A stretch of 64,000 bases of DNA from Amblyomma americanum. Taxonomy: Eukaryota > Arthropoda > Arachnida > Ixodida > Ixodidae. Numbering within the stretch: position 1 is the first letter of the stretch; every line of letters begins with the position of its first letter. The position numbers and the translations under genes are program-made. The stretch covers positions 133,784,929 through 133,848,928 of the forward strand of contig NC_135504.1 of the NCBI RefSeq assembly GCF_052857255.1. Direction: 5' to 3'. A model generated the notes under the pieces. That model searched no databases. It was not told the DNA's origin and saw nothing but the letters and a program-made list of their open reading frames with translations. Below are positions 12,184-23,700 of the stretch, piece by piece.

Positions 12184-13916
12184 TGAACCGAATTAAAGTT
12201 AAGGTATCTTCCGGTGTGGGTCGGTTTTCTATAAACGCTGAATATGAGCTTATTGCTGTCCCGCCTTATCAATACATCCAGAAAGGGCAACGCACCATTC
12301 GCTTCTTCTTTGGTAGTGAAGTCTATTGCTCGTTCTATAGAATTCAAAAGGTGCGAGAAGGCGGCTAAGTCAGAATTACGAATCAGGCAAAAGCAGTCGT
12401 CAACATATCTTAGGAAAATTCTAGGAGGTGATGCAAACGTTTCAAGGGCACGGCGCTCGACGGATTCCATACAGAGGTTAGCGACGGTCACTGATATAGA
12501 GGCACCCATTGGTGTGCCCTGAAGTTGACGGTAAAAGCGTCCTTGAAAGACGAAATAAGTATTATCCAGGCAGAACTGCAGGAGTCTACGGAGATCCAGA
12601 ACTTCAATGGGGGTTCGTTTAGGTAGAGATTTGTCAGCTTCGAGAGCCGCAGAGCAGACTTGTACGGCCAGGTCGACAGGAACGCATCTGAAAAGCGACT
12701 TGACGTCAAACGAGACCATGAGCTCGTCATCGTCCGGTGCTATGTCGCTTACCTTCTTGATGAAATCAGTCGAGTTGCGAACGTGCGTTGAGCCAAGGCC
12801 GACAAGAGGGGAGAGGATACGATGGAGGTAGCTAGATAGACTGTGAAGAGGGGACCGACTGTAGTCTACGATGGGGCGCATGGGCATACTAGGTTTGTGC
12901 ACCTTCGGTAGACCGTAGAGAGCAGGAGCTGAGCCGTTGGTGCACAGCAGAGTGAAGTAGAGTGGCTTGTAGGTCGGGGGAACGAAACGAAAGACGTCTG
13001 AAAGAAGTTTCTGCAAGTCGCGCTGAACTTTCGAGGTTGGGTCCTTGTTAAGACGGGAGTAGGTGCTTTCATCTTCCAGGAGGCTTTCCATTCTGCTTAT
13101 GTAGTCAGTTCGGTTCAAGAGAACTGTGCTGTTTCCTTTATCAGCGGGGAGTATAACGAGATCTTTGTTGTCTCGCAGGCTCTTCACGGCTTTTTGCTGT
13201 TCTGTGGTAAGCGGGGACAGGTGTTGTCCTGGGCGATACTTGGAGAGGACGCTGACTGCGCGAGTCCTTGCTTCATCGCGGCGCGACACTTCCACCTGGT
13301 TCACCGCGTTTTCCACAGCACACACAAGTTTTTTTGGGTCAAGAGTAGGTCCAGTGTTGAAATTGAGGCCAAGGTTTAAAAAAGAAATATCAGCGCTGCT
13401 AGGTTTGTACGAGGAGAAGTTTTTGACGACGGTTATGGGTGTGGCTTTTTCAGTTTTTGGGCGTTGCGGAAGAAGGCGATGCAATTTGTTTTTGTGTGCA
13501 AGTTCAGCACACCGGGACTGTACAGCTGCCTTGTGGTTGGCGTGCAGTTGAATGCTGGCAAATTCTTCAGGGTAGAATGATTCCAAGCGACGTCGAGTGA
13601 AGAATGCCTCGTTTTCTAGAACTCTTAGCTTATCTTTGCATTCCAGTATCCTGGCCTGAAGGAGTGATCGTTCGGCTTTGGCGACAACGCTCAGACCAAA
13701 GCGTGTGCAGACTGGACGGATCAAACGGAGGGACCGTGGAATAACAGAAAAGGACTTGCATGTCAGGTTGAACTGAATATGGCCTTTAAACAAAGAGATG
13801 CGGGTGATCAGGGACACGTACTGGCGGATGCTTGTGACGATGGGTTGGCCGTACGCCCGGCGAAGATTGATGAAGTCGAGAGTTCGACGAAAACTCGTCT
13901 GGTCGGGGACAAACAT
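12184..13916 (-). pseudogene. Penelope-like reverse transcriptase (copy A)
   Basis: The open frame runs from the copy B/A junction; the first ATG inside copy A is at 13914-13916 (MFVPDQTSF). It shows the Penelope hallmarks in order: the DKG block (LPADKGNSTVLLN), GLPKVHKP, RPIVDYS, motif A (MVSFDVKSLF), motif B (GTPMGASISVTVANL), motif C (FLRYVDDCF), the LPFLDVLI block and the VYRKPTHTGRYL block. Catalytic aspartates are present. A one-base deletion near 12183, seen by comparison with copies B and C (AACAGG-TGAA versus AGCAGGGTGAA), throws the frame off before the endonuclease. The wrong frame continues to 11985. Confidence 0.88.
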
Positions 13917-13966
13917 GTTGACGAAGAAGAAGGAGCGCCGACCAAAGAAAACAAAAAACATAAACA

Positions 13967-14000
13967 GACGTTTCGGCTCCCGTACGGGAGCCTTGTTCAC
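13967..14000 (-). other. Hammerhead-like hairpin at the Penelope B/A junction
   Basis: On the minus strand a perfect 18-base palindrome (13975-13992) is followed by GAAAC and GTC, and preceded by GUGAACAA. A hammerhead ribozyme would have CUGANGA, stem II, GAAA, then stem III and a cleavable NUH. Here stem II, GAAA and GUC are kept but the first box is GUGAACA instead of CUGAUGA. Penelope-like elements are known to carry hammerheads in their terminal repeats, and the motif lies exactly where the 3' end of copy B joins the 5' end of copy A. Probably a degenerate ribozyme. Confidence 0.5.
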
Positions 14001-15786
14001 ATTGAAATAAAGCAAGCAGCTCAGTGGCATTACATATGCTTGAAAAGAGGGCGCAGGGAGCGTGCGTAGATTGGGTTAAGATTTTTATCGTTGCGGTTGA
14101 GGGTGTGACTAGTAGTTTGGATGATTAATGATTCAAAGTGCAGGCGAGGGTATAGCTTCTTTTCGGTTGAAAGCACGTGTGCCCGACCCCAGTCGATGTC
14201 ATGGCCTGTAGATACTGCGTGCTCGGCGATAGCATTTGAATCCACTTTTTTGTTGCGTACATCGTTACTATGTTCTTTTAGCCGCCTCTCGAAATTTCCG
14301 GTTTCGCCAATGTATGCGTAGTCACAGTCGGAACAAGGAACCTTGTACAGTACGCCTGGATATTTTTCTTTGGGAAGGGGGTCTTTGACATTTACCAACG
14401 CATGGCGCAGTTTTCTTGTCGGAACGTGGGCGATATGAACACCAAAGGTGCGCATGATGCGTGCTAAAGCCTCGCTTAGTCCGGGAGCATAGGGCACGGC
14501 AGCACGTTTCAAGGGTGACAGAGGAGTATCGCTTGCTGGGCGACATAACTGTTTTTCCACGGATTGCACAAATGAGGTCGGGTAGTTGTTGCTTGAAAGT
14601 TCTTGTCGTATATTTTGAAAATCAATGGTCTGGTCTTCAAGGGAGCTGCAGATGCGTTGCGATCGTTTGAACAAGGACATAGCGACTGATTTCTTCTGTG
14701 TAGCAGGGTGAACGGAATTAAAGTTAAGGTATCTTACGGTGTGGGTCGGTTTTCTATAAACGCTGAAACTGGGCTTATTGCTGTCCCGCCTTATCAATAC
14801 ATCCAGAATGGGCAACGCACCATTCGCTTCTTCTTCGGTAGTGAAGTCTATTGCTCGTTCTATATAATTCAAATGGTGCGAGAAGGCGGCTAGTCAGAAT
14901 TACGAGTCAGGCAAAAGCAGTCGTCAACATATCTTAGGAAAATTCTAGGAGGTGATGCAAACGTTTCAAGGGCACGGCGCTCGACGGATTCCATACAGAG
15001 GTTAGCGACGGTCACTGATATAGAGGCACCCATTGGTGTGCCCTGAAGTTGACGGTAAAAGCGTCCTTGAAAGACGAAATAAGTATTATCCAGGCAGAAC
15101 TGCAGGAGTCTACGGAGATCCAGAACTTCAATGGGGGTTCGTTTAGGTAGAGATTTGTCAGCTTCGAGAGCCGCAGAGCAGACTTGTACGGCCAGGTCGA
15201 CAGGAACGCATCTGAAAAGCGACTTGACGTCAAACGAGACCATGAGCTCGTCATCGTCCGATGCTATGTCGCTTACCTTCTTGATGAAATCAGTCGAGTT
15301 GCGAACGTGCGTTGAGCCAAGGCCGACAAGAGGGGAGAGGATACGATGGAGATAGCTGGATAGAGTGTGAAGAGGGGACCGACTGTAGTCTACGATGGGG
15401 CGCATGGGCATACTAGGTTTGTGCACCTTCGGTAGACCGTGGAGAGCAGGGGCTGAGCCGTTGGTGCACAGCAGAGTGAAGTAGAGTGGCTTGTAGGTCG
15501 GGGGAACGAAACGAAAGACGTCTGAAAGAAGTTTCTGCAAATCGCGCTGAACTTTCAAGGTTGGGTCCTTGTTAAGACGGGAGTAGGTGCTTTCATCTTC
15601 CAGGAGGCTTTCCATTCTGCTTATGTAGTCAGTTCGGTTCAAGAGATCTGTGCTGTTTCCTTTATCAGCGAGGAGTATAACGAGATCTTTGTTGTCTCGC
15701 AGGCTCTTCACGGCTTTTTGCTGTTCTGTGGTAAGCGGGGACAGGTGTTGTCCTGGGCGATACTTGGAGAGGACGCTGACTGCGCG
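14001..15786 (-). mobile_element. Penelope-like element, copy B (5' truncated)
   Basis: Second minus-strand copy, nearly identical in sequence to copy A. It starts inside the protein (AVSVLSKYRPGQ) at 15786, where it meets copy C head-to-head, and ends with a complete 3' end (RSLRPLFKHM then TAA) beside copy A. The junction with C shares the bases GCGCGGG, which could be a microhomology join. Confidence 0.85.
14030..15786 (-). pseudogene. Penelope-like RT and GIY-YIG endonuclease (copy B)
   Basis: The RT frame runs from the truncation point through KGNSTDLLN, GLPKVHKP, MVSFDVKSLF, GTPMGASIS and YVDDCF to a stop at 14890-14892. This stop is caused by loss of one T compared with copy A (CTGACTAGCC versus CTGACTTAGCC). 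The protein resumes in another frame near 14872 and is then open through the VYRKPTHT block and the complete endonuclease (YIGETGNFERRLKEH) to its natural stop at 14030. One base thus separates this copy from an open RT-endonuclease frame, although the N-terminus is missing. Confidence 0.85.
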
Positions 15787-16787
15787 GGTGCCTCTATATC
15801 AGTGACCGTCGCTAACCTCTGTATGGAAACCGTCGAGCGCCGTGCCCTTGAAACGTTTGCATCACCTCCTAGAATTTTCCTGAGATATGTTGACGACTGC
15901 TTTTGCCTGATTCGTAATTCTGACTTAGCCGCCTTCTCGCACCATTTGAATTCTATAGAACGAGCAATAGACTTCACTGCCGAAGAAGAAGCGAATGGTG
16001 CGTTGCCCTTTCTGGATGTATTGATAAGGCGGGACAGCAATAAGCTCAGTTTCAGCGTTTATAGAAAACCGACCCACACCGGAAGATACCTTAACTTTAA
16101 TTCGGTTCACCCTGTTACACAGAAGAAATCAGTCGCTATGTCCTTGTTCAAACGATCGCAACGCATATGCAGCTCCCTTGAAGACCAGACCATTGATTTT
16201 CAAACTATACGACAAGAACTTTCAAGCAACAACTACCCGACCTCATTTGTGCAATCCGTGGAAAAACAGTTATGTCGCCCAGCAAGCGATACTCCTCTGT
16301 CACCCTTGAAACGTGCTGCCGTGCCCTATGCTCCCGGACTAAGCGAGGCTTTAGCACGCATCATGCGCACCTTTGGTGTTCATATCGCCCTGTTCCGACA
16401 AGAAAACTGCGCCATGCGTTGGTAAATGTCAAAGACCCCCTTCCCACAGAAAAATATCCAGGCGTAGTTTACAAGGTTCCTTGTTCCGACTGTGACTACG
16501 CATACATTGGCGAAACCGGAAATTTCGAGAGGCGGCTAAAAGAGCATAGTAACGATGTACGCAACAAAAAAGTGGATTCAAATGCTATCGCCGAGCACGC
16601 AGTATGTACAGGCCATGACATCGACTGGGGTCGGGCACACGTGCTTTCAACCGAAAAGAAGCTATACCCTCGCCTGCACTTGGAATCATTAATCATCCAA
16701 ACTACTAGTCACACCCTCAACCGCAACGATGGAAATCTTAACCCAATCTACGCACGCTCCCTGCGCCCTCTTTTCAAGCATATGTAA
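15787..16787 (+). pseudogene. Penelope-like RT C-terminal part and GIY-YIG endonuclease (copy C)
   Basis: Includes RT motif B onward (GASISVTVANL, YVDDCFCL, LPFLDVLI, VYRKPTHTGRYL) in one frame to 16425. A small deletion in the CATATCGCC-GTTCCG region, compared with copy A, shifts the frame there. The endonuclease continues in the next frame with YKVPCSDCDYAYIGETGN and RRLKEH and ends normally with LRPLFKHM and TAA at 16785-16787. RT motif A and everything before it are absent, so this copy cannot make a polymerase. Confidence 0.85.
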
Positions 16788-16816
16788 TGCCACTGAGCTG
16801 CTTGCTTCATTTCAAT

Positions 16817-16850
16817 GTGAACAAGGCTCCCGTACGGGAGCCGAAACGTC
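16817..16850 (+). other. Hammerhead-like hairpin after Penelope copy C
   Basis: Same motif as at the B/A junction, on the plus strand: GUGAACAA, an 18-base palindrome at 16825-16842, GAAAC and GUC. It follows the copy C stop codon by about 30 bases and precedes the start of a further copy. The first catalytic box again reads GUGAACA, so the change is shared by both copies. Confidence 0.5.
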
Positions 16851-17106
16851 TCTATGTTTTTTGTTTTCTTTGGTCGGCGCTCCTTCTTCTTCGTCAACAT
16901 GTTTGTCCCCGACCAGACGAGTTTTCGTTGAACTCTCGACTTCTTCATTTGTGGCTGTCAAAAATGTTTTGCGCTTGTTAAGTCGTTCTAATACTGAAGA
17001 AAATATACTCAGCAGAAATAATAATGTTAAAATATAAATGCCTCGTTGTAAATTCCTATAGCATACGAGCTATCTGCTCCTTGTTACACATATTCTTCGT
17101 TCGTTG

Positions 17107-17360
17107 AGCGAGGCTTTTTCTGTGCTTTGATTTATGGGTGTTTAACGTCGAAAAGCGACTCTGGCTATGTGGGGACGCCTTATTGAAAAGCTCCGGAATT
17201 TTGAACCACCCGGGGCTTTTCAACATACACTGTCATCGCACAGTACACCGGGCTCTAGAATTTTGGCTCCGTCGAACTGCAACTGCCGCGGCCGGGATCG
17301 AACCCGCCTCTTTCAGGCCAGGAGCCGAGCGCAATAATCACTGTGCCACTGCGGTGGCAT
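17107..17360 (-). mobile_element. Ruka-type tRNA-derived SINE
   Basis: The minus strand begins with TGCCACCGCAGTGGCACAG, has an A-box-like segment and a good B box (GGTTCGATCCC, 17294-17304), then a long tRNA-unrelated body containing ATTCTAGAGCCCGG, GTACTGTGCGATG and GACGTTAAAC, ending near an A-rich CATAAATCAAA. From memory of the family this order matches Ruka, a SINE described from Rhipicephalus ticks. RNA polymerase III would transcribe it from the internal boxes; it relies on a LINE to move. Confidence 0.8.
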
Positions 17361-18281
17361 TTTATGTACTTTGAAGACGGCTTTAGACAAGATCAATTAC
17401 CCTTGTGCATATAACAAATGCACTCCGCATTTCAGTTAAATCTTCATTGGAACTTAGTAACTTCAGGATAGCTACAGAAACTAGTTATCTATGCATCTAT
17501 AAAATTTTGGTTCGACCGCCAAGCCTTTTTCAAAAAGCACAATACTTGCCCCAGGGAAAAACATAACACGCAGAGCATGAAAGGGCGTGAAAAATGCTGC
17601 AGAAAACGAGGGTTTGGCGGGCATTATTTAATCTTGTTGTTCCAATTCGGTTAAAAATCTGGCAGCTATTCTGACTAAAGATTGTACTTTAAGAGTGCAA
17701 ATCCCACAATGCTTCAAAAATGTTTTCAGATAGAAGCAAGTCGCTAGCTGTTAACGCGGCATAATGCATTCGCGCATATGCCTTTGAGAACGTGACCGAA
17801 AATAGAGCAACATCTCTTGAACGCGCTCCCCGGTGCGCTCCTTTTCTCTGTCCCGTTGAGATGCGCTGTGTCTTCTAATCTTCTACTATACTGTACCAAT
17901 AAACGCAAACCACCAGTTTGTTAATCTCCTGGATAGGGAAAGCCATGCATAAAAACACTACTCTCCTCTGAGCCCATGTTGATTTCTTTTTGCAGGCACC
18001 ACATTCGTGATCGCACATTTTGAAAAGGATTACTGTGAAATGCAGATATAATTCTGCAATTCACTAGCACGAGGTATACGGAAAGCTTTGCTGCAGGATG
18101 TGCCATTCTGATCACATGAAATCCTTTTTTTACCGCAGCTTCAAGCAATGTGATGTGCGGTTTCTTTCGTCTTAGAGATAAAGCAACCATTGCTGCTGTT
18201 CACAAGAAGTCTGTAGGTAGGTTAGCTAGAATTGTTGAACTGTTAATCTGTGTCTGAGCTTTTTAGTTCATAGCACAAAGC

Positions 18282-18360
<79 letters not shown>

Positions 18361-20350
18361 TCAGCTGCTGCTTGCTGCCATCTTTTCGTTGACTTGCTAT
18401 TTCAGGTTTTCAGGTTGCTCAGTTTCGTAGAACTTCCCAAATGTTTAAAGCTTAAGTCTGCAAGCGCGGCCATTGCTTGTGGAAAAAGCTTCAGTGGCGA
18501 AAGTTATTAGCGAGAGTGGAAGAAAAAACTGTCCAAACGATCGCAGTGATATTGTTTACTTATTTGTAATAAAAAAAGTGCTATGTACGCACAATTTGCT
18601 TTCAGACCAAAACTACAGAATAAAATTCTAACTTTCTTACATACCACTATTGTGAACGGTCCGTTCGCGATCCATTACGTCGAGTGAACCATTTCAGATA
18701 CTGCTAGGCGCACAAAATGCAAATGTGCCTTGCAGTTTTTGTTTGAAATGTTGTATATTAGAAAAACAGCATTTTATGTTGCACACGAAAACCGCCGGGA
18801 ATGATAAGTAGCTCTGTGTTGCAGTAGGCTGCATAAAAAGAGCAGAAATAAGATGCTATTAGTTGAATTCGCAAATTTTGACCCTTGTTTAATCTAGAAG
18901 ATACATTTGATTCGTACCTGCCGATTACATTGAAAAATTAGACAGGAAATTGAATGGACCTAATCATACTGCCACTAATCAGGCTTTAATACTTTGTCAC
19001 TTGTGATTTGTCAGTGCATCCAGTGAATAATACTTGAATTCTTAATTTGTTTTTTACGGGAGAGGAAAGTATTATGGGCGTGTTTCTGTGCTCTTTTTGA
19101 TGCATAATTGCACAAAGAAAGAGGACAAGTCACATCGATCTGATCAGCGCGGGTTGAAAATAGTTTTTTTTAGAGAAAATAAATCATAGCCACTCCATTC
19201 ATGGTGCCTGCCCAGTGAACAAGTAAGAACGTAAGAACAAATTATCGCTCTTGAAGATGACTGAACAAAAAAAAGAGGGATAAAATCTTTGTTTCAGCGG
19301 AGCATTAAGAGTTGAAGATGTCCTGGGCCAGGATTACTAAAGACAATTTTATGCTTGTCATAAACATGCATACAATACTAATAGGAAATATTCAGCGCGC
19401 TGACACAGGAAGCTCTGGTAGCCTCCTAAAGAAATATTTCTGGCTCCGTTTGAAACAACCCGATTCGTATGTTTCCGCTTCAATTATTTCTCATGTTTAC
19501 TTCCAAAATATTCAAGGTACAAGAATGCACTCTGTTTGCTTGGTGGCTGTGGAGGACGTCAAATACAAAATACTAAATGGAAAATGAATTATTGCACCTG
19601 TAGCATTCGTGTAAATAGCAGAAAGAACATTAGACATATTAAAATAAGAAAACCTTTGTAAATTTTGCTGCCACTAGTTAATGGTGGTTAATTTGCAAGT
19701 ATCAGTTTATGTGCAGTATGTGCCTGAAAGTGCCTCTGGAACTCGTGGGGTTTCTCCTCCTTTTACCATTGGTGGAGTGATGATAAAAACAAAAAGAAAT
19801 CTAGATTTCGCTTCTCGTTTTCATCCTGACAATTTGAGCCAAAACACTGGGTGGCTACAAAAAAAAATTATACTCAAATTAGCCAATAAAGGACAAGAAA
19901 ATCTGCTTTATACTATATTGGCGTTTATTTTTACCAGTGAACTTTTTCCACATACTTTTCAGCAGAATTTTCCACTATTTCTTCAATAAATTTCTTATAT
20001 CTCTTAGTGCCAGGAAAGGGACGGTGTGCGCCGTTCCAAAAAGTGTCACATTACAATGGCAGTTTTTTTTTTGTAGTTGACAGGGCTGGCATGCTAACTT
20101 TGATAACTGTTCATGTGAAATGGATGAAGAATACAGTTTTTAAGTTTTTGTTGAAACCGTTGGAGATTTATTTTGAACAACAATGGAAATTTGTGACCCA
20201 TCAGCAATAGACGGCTGCCTAAGCGATTTTGTTTTATTGAAAATCGGCGCCCGTGAAAGGTTTTTGAAACTTACCAGGAAGGAAATATTGTCATATTAAA
20301 GGTCTCTACGATTCAATTGGTCCGCCAGAATTAAAACTGCCTGATTGTTT
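17361..20350. other. No recognisable gene
   Basis: AT-rich. An 89-codon frame on minus (17921-18190) and a 91-codon frame on plus (19312-19587) show no motif I recognise; they have no splice or partner evidence and may be chance. The AT dinucleotide run at 18282-18358 lies inside. Confidence 0.45.
18282..18358. repeat. (TA)n microsatellite
   Basis: About 75 bases of almost pure TA dinucleotide with one extra T near 18304. Confidence 0.95.
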
Positions 20351-20361
20351 CACGATTATGT

Positions 20362-20705
20362 GTTGTGTTGTGTTGGGTTTTATGGCACATAGGCAGCTAA
20401 GGCCATCATGCGCCAAGCACAAGGTATAGAATTGCTTTTCTACAGAATGTTTTGGAGTATAAAAAAGAGGCGATGGTGCAGATGACTTAAAAAGATTGTA
20501 CTGCCTAGTAATAAAAGGGAAGAAATTTTGAAATGGCTAATGGTAAAAGCCTTAAAGATGGTCAGGCAGCCTAAGCGACTTTCCTTGGCTAGCAAGGATC
20601 CTGAGGCTCCCAACCAATCAAATAAACAGCCTCAGCCTACTTTTCAAGAATGAGAAAGTGGCTGAGGTATATCATGTATAAAGGCGATCCAGTGGTTAAA
20701 AAAAA
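20362..20705 (-). other. 3' UTR and (CAACA)n tail of element 2
   Basis: The minus strand ends with GTGCCATAAAACCCAACA followed by CAACACAACA. The last 50 bases before the tail (GGCGCATGATGGCCTTAGCT and on to GCCATAAAA) resemble the 3' end of the SINE fragment at 31290-31440, suggesting that the SINE borrowed this LINE's recognition tail. Confidence 0.7.
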
Positions 20706-23700
20706 TTACAGCTTTTCAAGTACGCCTGCTGCTTTTAAAAAGCTAAAAATGGAAGGTATGTTAACAATGGCATTATCAGCTAAAAGCAATGTAGGGTGGA
20801 AAGGAATGCATTCATGATAAAATTGAGTGAAGTACTTTTTTCTTAGTTTTTCTAGTTTTATACATGAGAATAAAATGTGGTTAATTGTAAGTTCACCACC
20901 GCATTCTTCGCAAACAGGTTTATCTTGTTTTGTTAGCAGGAAGTTGTGCGTAAGGTGCGTGTGGCCTATTCTGAGACGGCATAAAATCACTTCTTTAAAA
21001 CGTTCTTGGTGCACACATGACTTAAATTCACCTAAAATCGGCTTTATTAAGTGTAGTTTATTATTCAATTCGCTGTTCCAAGCCGATTGCCATTTTTTCC
21101 TTAACTTCCTTTGTACTAATTTCATGCAGTCATTCAAGGGTATATTTACTTTTTTTATTTCCTTGCCACGAGCTTGAGCAGCACAGAAATCTGCTCGCTC
21201 ATTGCCTTTTATGCCGACATGACTCGGGACCCAGCAGAGTTTAATGTTTTGTCTTCTAGCTGTGGCTGTTACTATGTTGTGTATAATGTCACCAAGTATA
21301 GGAGTGATTGCGTTTCTTGAGTGGAGGGCTGTAAGTATACTTAAAGAGTCTGTGTAAATAATAGCGTTTTCGAGGTTCTCGCTGAGTATTTTTTCTACGG
21401 TCACATATACTGCGTAACATTCTGCAGTGAAGATGGATGCGCACTGTGGAAGTCGTATTGTTGTCTCCGAATTCCCTCGCACCACTGCACTTCCTACATA
21501 AGTATCCGTTTTCGAACCGTCAGTATAAAAGGCTGTGAAACCATTGTATTTTTCCTCAAGTGCCAGAAATTCTTGTACTATTTGGAGTTGTGGAGTTTGC
21601 TTTTTGCGGAACTGTGTGAGAGTGAAATCGCAGAATGTAGGAAGATCATACCAAGGAGGCAGTGGACCTCGTCTTTGCGCAATGCTGGGTAATGTGTTCA
21701 GTATGCCGAGATTCTGGCAGATCTCTTCAAAGCGCAAGAGCAGTGGCCTGGTGGTTTGCGGTTTGTTGTTAAAGATTGTTCTGGATGGACACTTTGTAAC
21801 TATTTCATAACAGATGTGTTTTGGAAGGGAACGGATTTTTAGGACGTATGAGCATGTAAGCATGCTTCTTCTATCTGTAAGTGATGGTTCGTTTGTTTCG
21901 ACATAAAGACTGTTTATCGGCGACGTCCTGTAAGCGCCAGTGGAAAGACGCAACCCCAAATTATGCACTGGATCTAATCGTTTCAAGTAGGATGGCCTTG
22001 CAGAACCATACACCAGGCAGCCATAGTCTAAGCAGGACCGTACCACAGAGCGATAGATGTGTAGAATGCTTGCCCTGTCAGAACCCCAGTGTTTGTGTGA
22101 AAGCACTTTGAGTATATTCAGCGATCGAGAAGCTTTCTTTTTCAAGGCATTTATGTGAGGTAGAAAAGTTAGTTTTCGGTCAAATGTTATGCCTAAGAAT
22201 TTGTGTTCAGTTTTTAAAGGTAACTGGCTTTCGTTTAGGTATAATGTGGGGTCTGTCTGTAGACCCCGTTTCAGTGAAAAAAGTAAGGCCACTGTTTTCT
22301 GTGGAGAGAACTGGAAACCATTCCTGTCTGCCCATGTTGCCAGTTTATTTATTGTTAGCTGTATTTGTCTTTCGGAAGTGGATATGTTTGAGGATGTACA
22401 TGCTATCTGAAGATCGTCAACATAAACAGAATACATAATTGACCTTGGGATTATTTTCCCAATAGAATTCATTTTTACGACAAAGAGAGTTGTACTTAAA
22501 ATACAGCCTTGGGGTACCCCATTTTCCTGAATAAAATTCTTTGAAAAGGTCGAGCCTAGGCGCACATGGAATGAGCGATTGGATAAAAAGTCTTTTATGC
22601 AATTTAACATCCTGCCGCGGACGCCAAGCTCGGCAAGGTCTTGCAGAATCCCAAACCTCCAGGTTGTGTCGTATGCCTTTTCTAAGTCAAAAAAGACTGC
22701 AAGACATTGTTGTCTGTGTATAAACGCATCTCTGACAGTATTTTCAAGGCGGACTAGGTGATCTGTGGTGCAGCATCCTTTTTTAAAACCACATTGATGG
22801 CTGTCGAGAAGTTCACGGGATTGAAGGTCAAAAGTTAATCTTATGTTTAGGACACTTTCAAAGGACTTGGCGAGGCAACTGGTAAGGGCTATGGGTCTAT
22901 AACTGTTCGGAGCGGTTGGTGGCTTCCCGGGTTTAAGAAACGGCACAATAATAGCTTCCTTCCAAGCTTTGAGTATTTTTCCTGATACCCAAACTTTGTT
23001 AAAAAACTTTAGAAGCGCCTCTACGGCAGGTTCAGAAAGATGGGCTAGCATTTGGTAATGTATTTGGTCTGGGCCGGGGGCGGTATGTTTACCGGCAGAA
23101 AGTACTGTTTGGATTTCTTGTATTGTAATTAAACTATTGTACGGTTCGTTTGTACCGCAGTCTGTCGGCAGTCTTTGTTTCTCTGCTGTCTTTTTGTATT
23201 TTAAAAATGAATCGCTGTAGTGGGATGAGCTGGAAACATCGGAAAAATATTCGCCTAAAATATCTGCCTGTTGTTCTAGACTAGTCTGTACACCGGGGGC
23301 GGTAAGAAGAAGGACTGTGAACGGAGATTAGTTGCCTTTTAGCTTTCTGACCTTCTCCCACATTTGTTTTGATGTGGTTGAGTTGTTTATCGACGACACG
23401 TAATTTTTCCAAGAAGATTTTTCTGCACTACGACGGATATAACGAGCTTTTGCTCTCGCCTTTATAAATTTTATAAAATTCTCCTGTGTGGGGTATCTGC
23501 GAAAAATGCCCCAGGCTTTGGTTTGTTTCTTTTTTGCTTCTTTACATTCTTTTGTGTACCAGTATTTGCGATTTTGTTTTACTATTCCAGAGGATTGAGA
23601 AATAGCTTGGCGTGCAGCGGCAATAATACAGTTTGTGAGACATTCGTTTAGTTCGTCTACACTCCCGTCGTCAGAAACTATTCTATCTAGGCTGGCTTTT

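Larger units (their letters stand above)
11545..13966 (-). mobile_element. Penelope-like element, copy A
   Basis: The most complete of three Penelope-like copies in this cluster. Penelope-like elements pair a telomerase-related RT with a GIY-YIG endonuclease. Copy A holds the whole RT on the minus strand, then the endonuclease, and is cut off at about 11545 shortly before the normal protein C-terminus (copies B and C end in RSLRPLFKHM). Its 5' side runs without a gap into the 3' end of copy B, so A and B are a head-to-tail tandem. Confidence 0.85.
15787..16956 (+). mobile_element. Penelope-like element, copy C (inverted, 5' truncated, with start of a further copy)
   Basis: Plus-strand copy beginning inside RT motif B (GASISVTVANL) exactly where copy B stops. 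It has a full protein C-terminus at 16787, then the hammerhead-like hairpin, then about 100 bases matching the 5' start of copy A (FVPDQTSF region) before similarity ends at about 16956. So it carries the beginning of another tandem unit, the same arrangement as B followed by A. Confidence 0.82.

Noticed and set aside
17283..17360. Possible functional tRNA gene on minus
   Set aside because: It is the head of a Ruka-type SINE; the body of the SINE continues directly.
19312..19587. 91-codon frame as a host exon
   Set aside because: No recognisable family and no splice or partner exon evidence; length is within chance for AT-rich DNA of this size.
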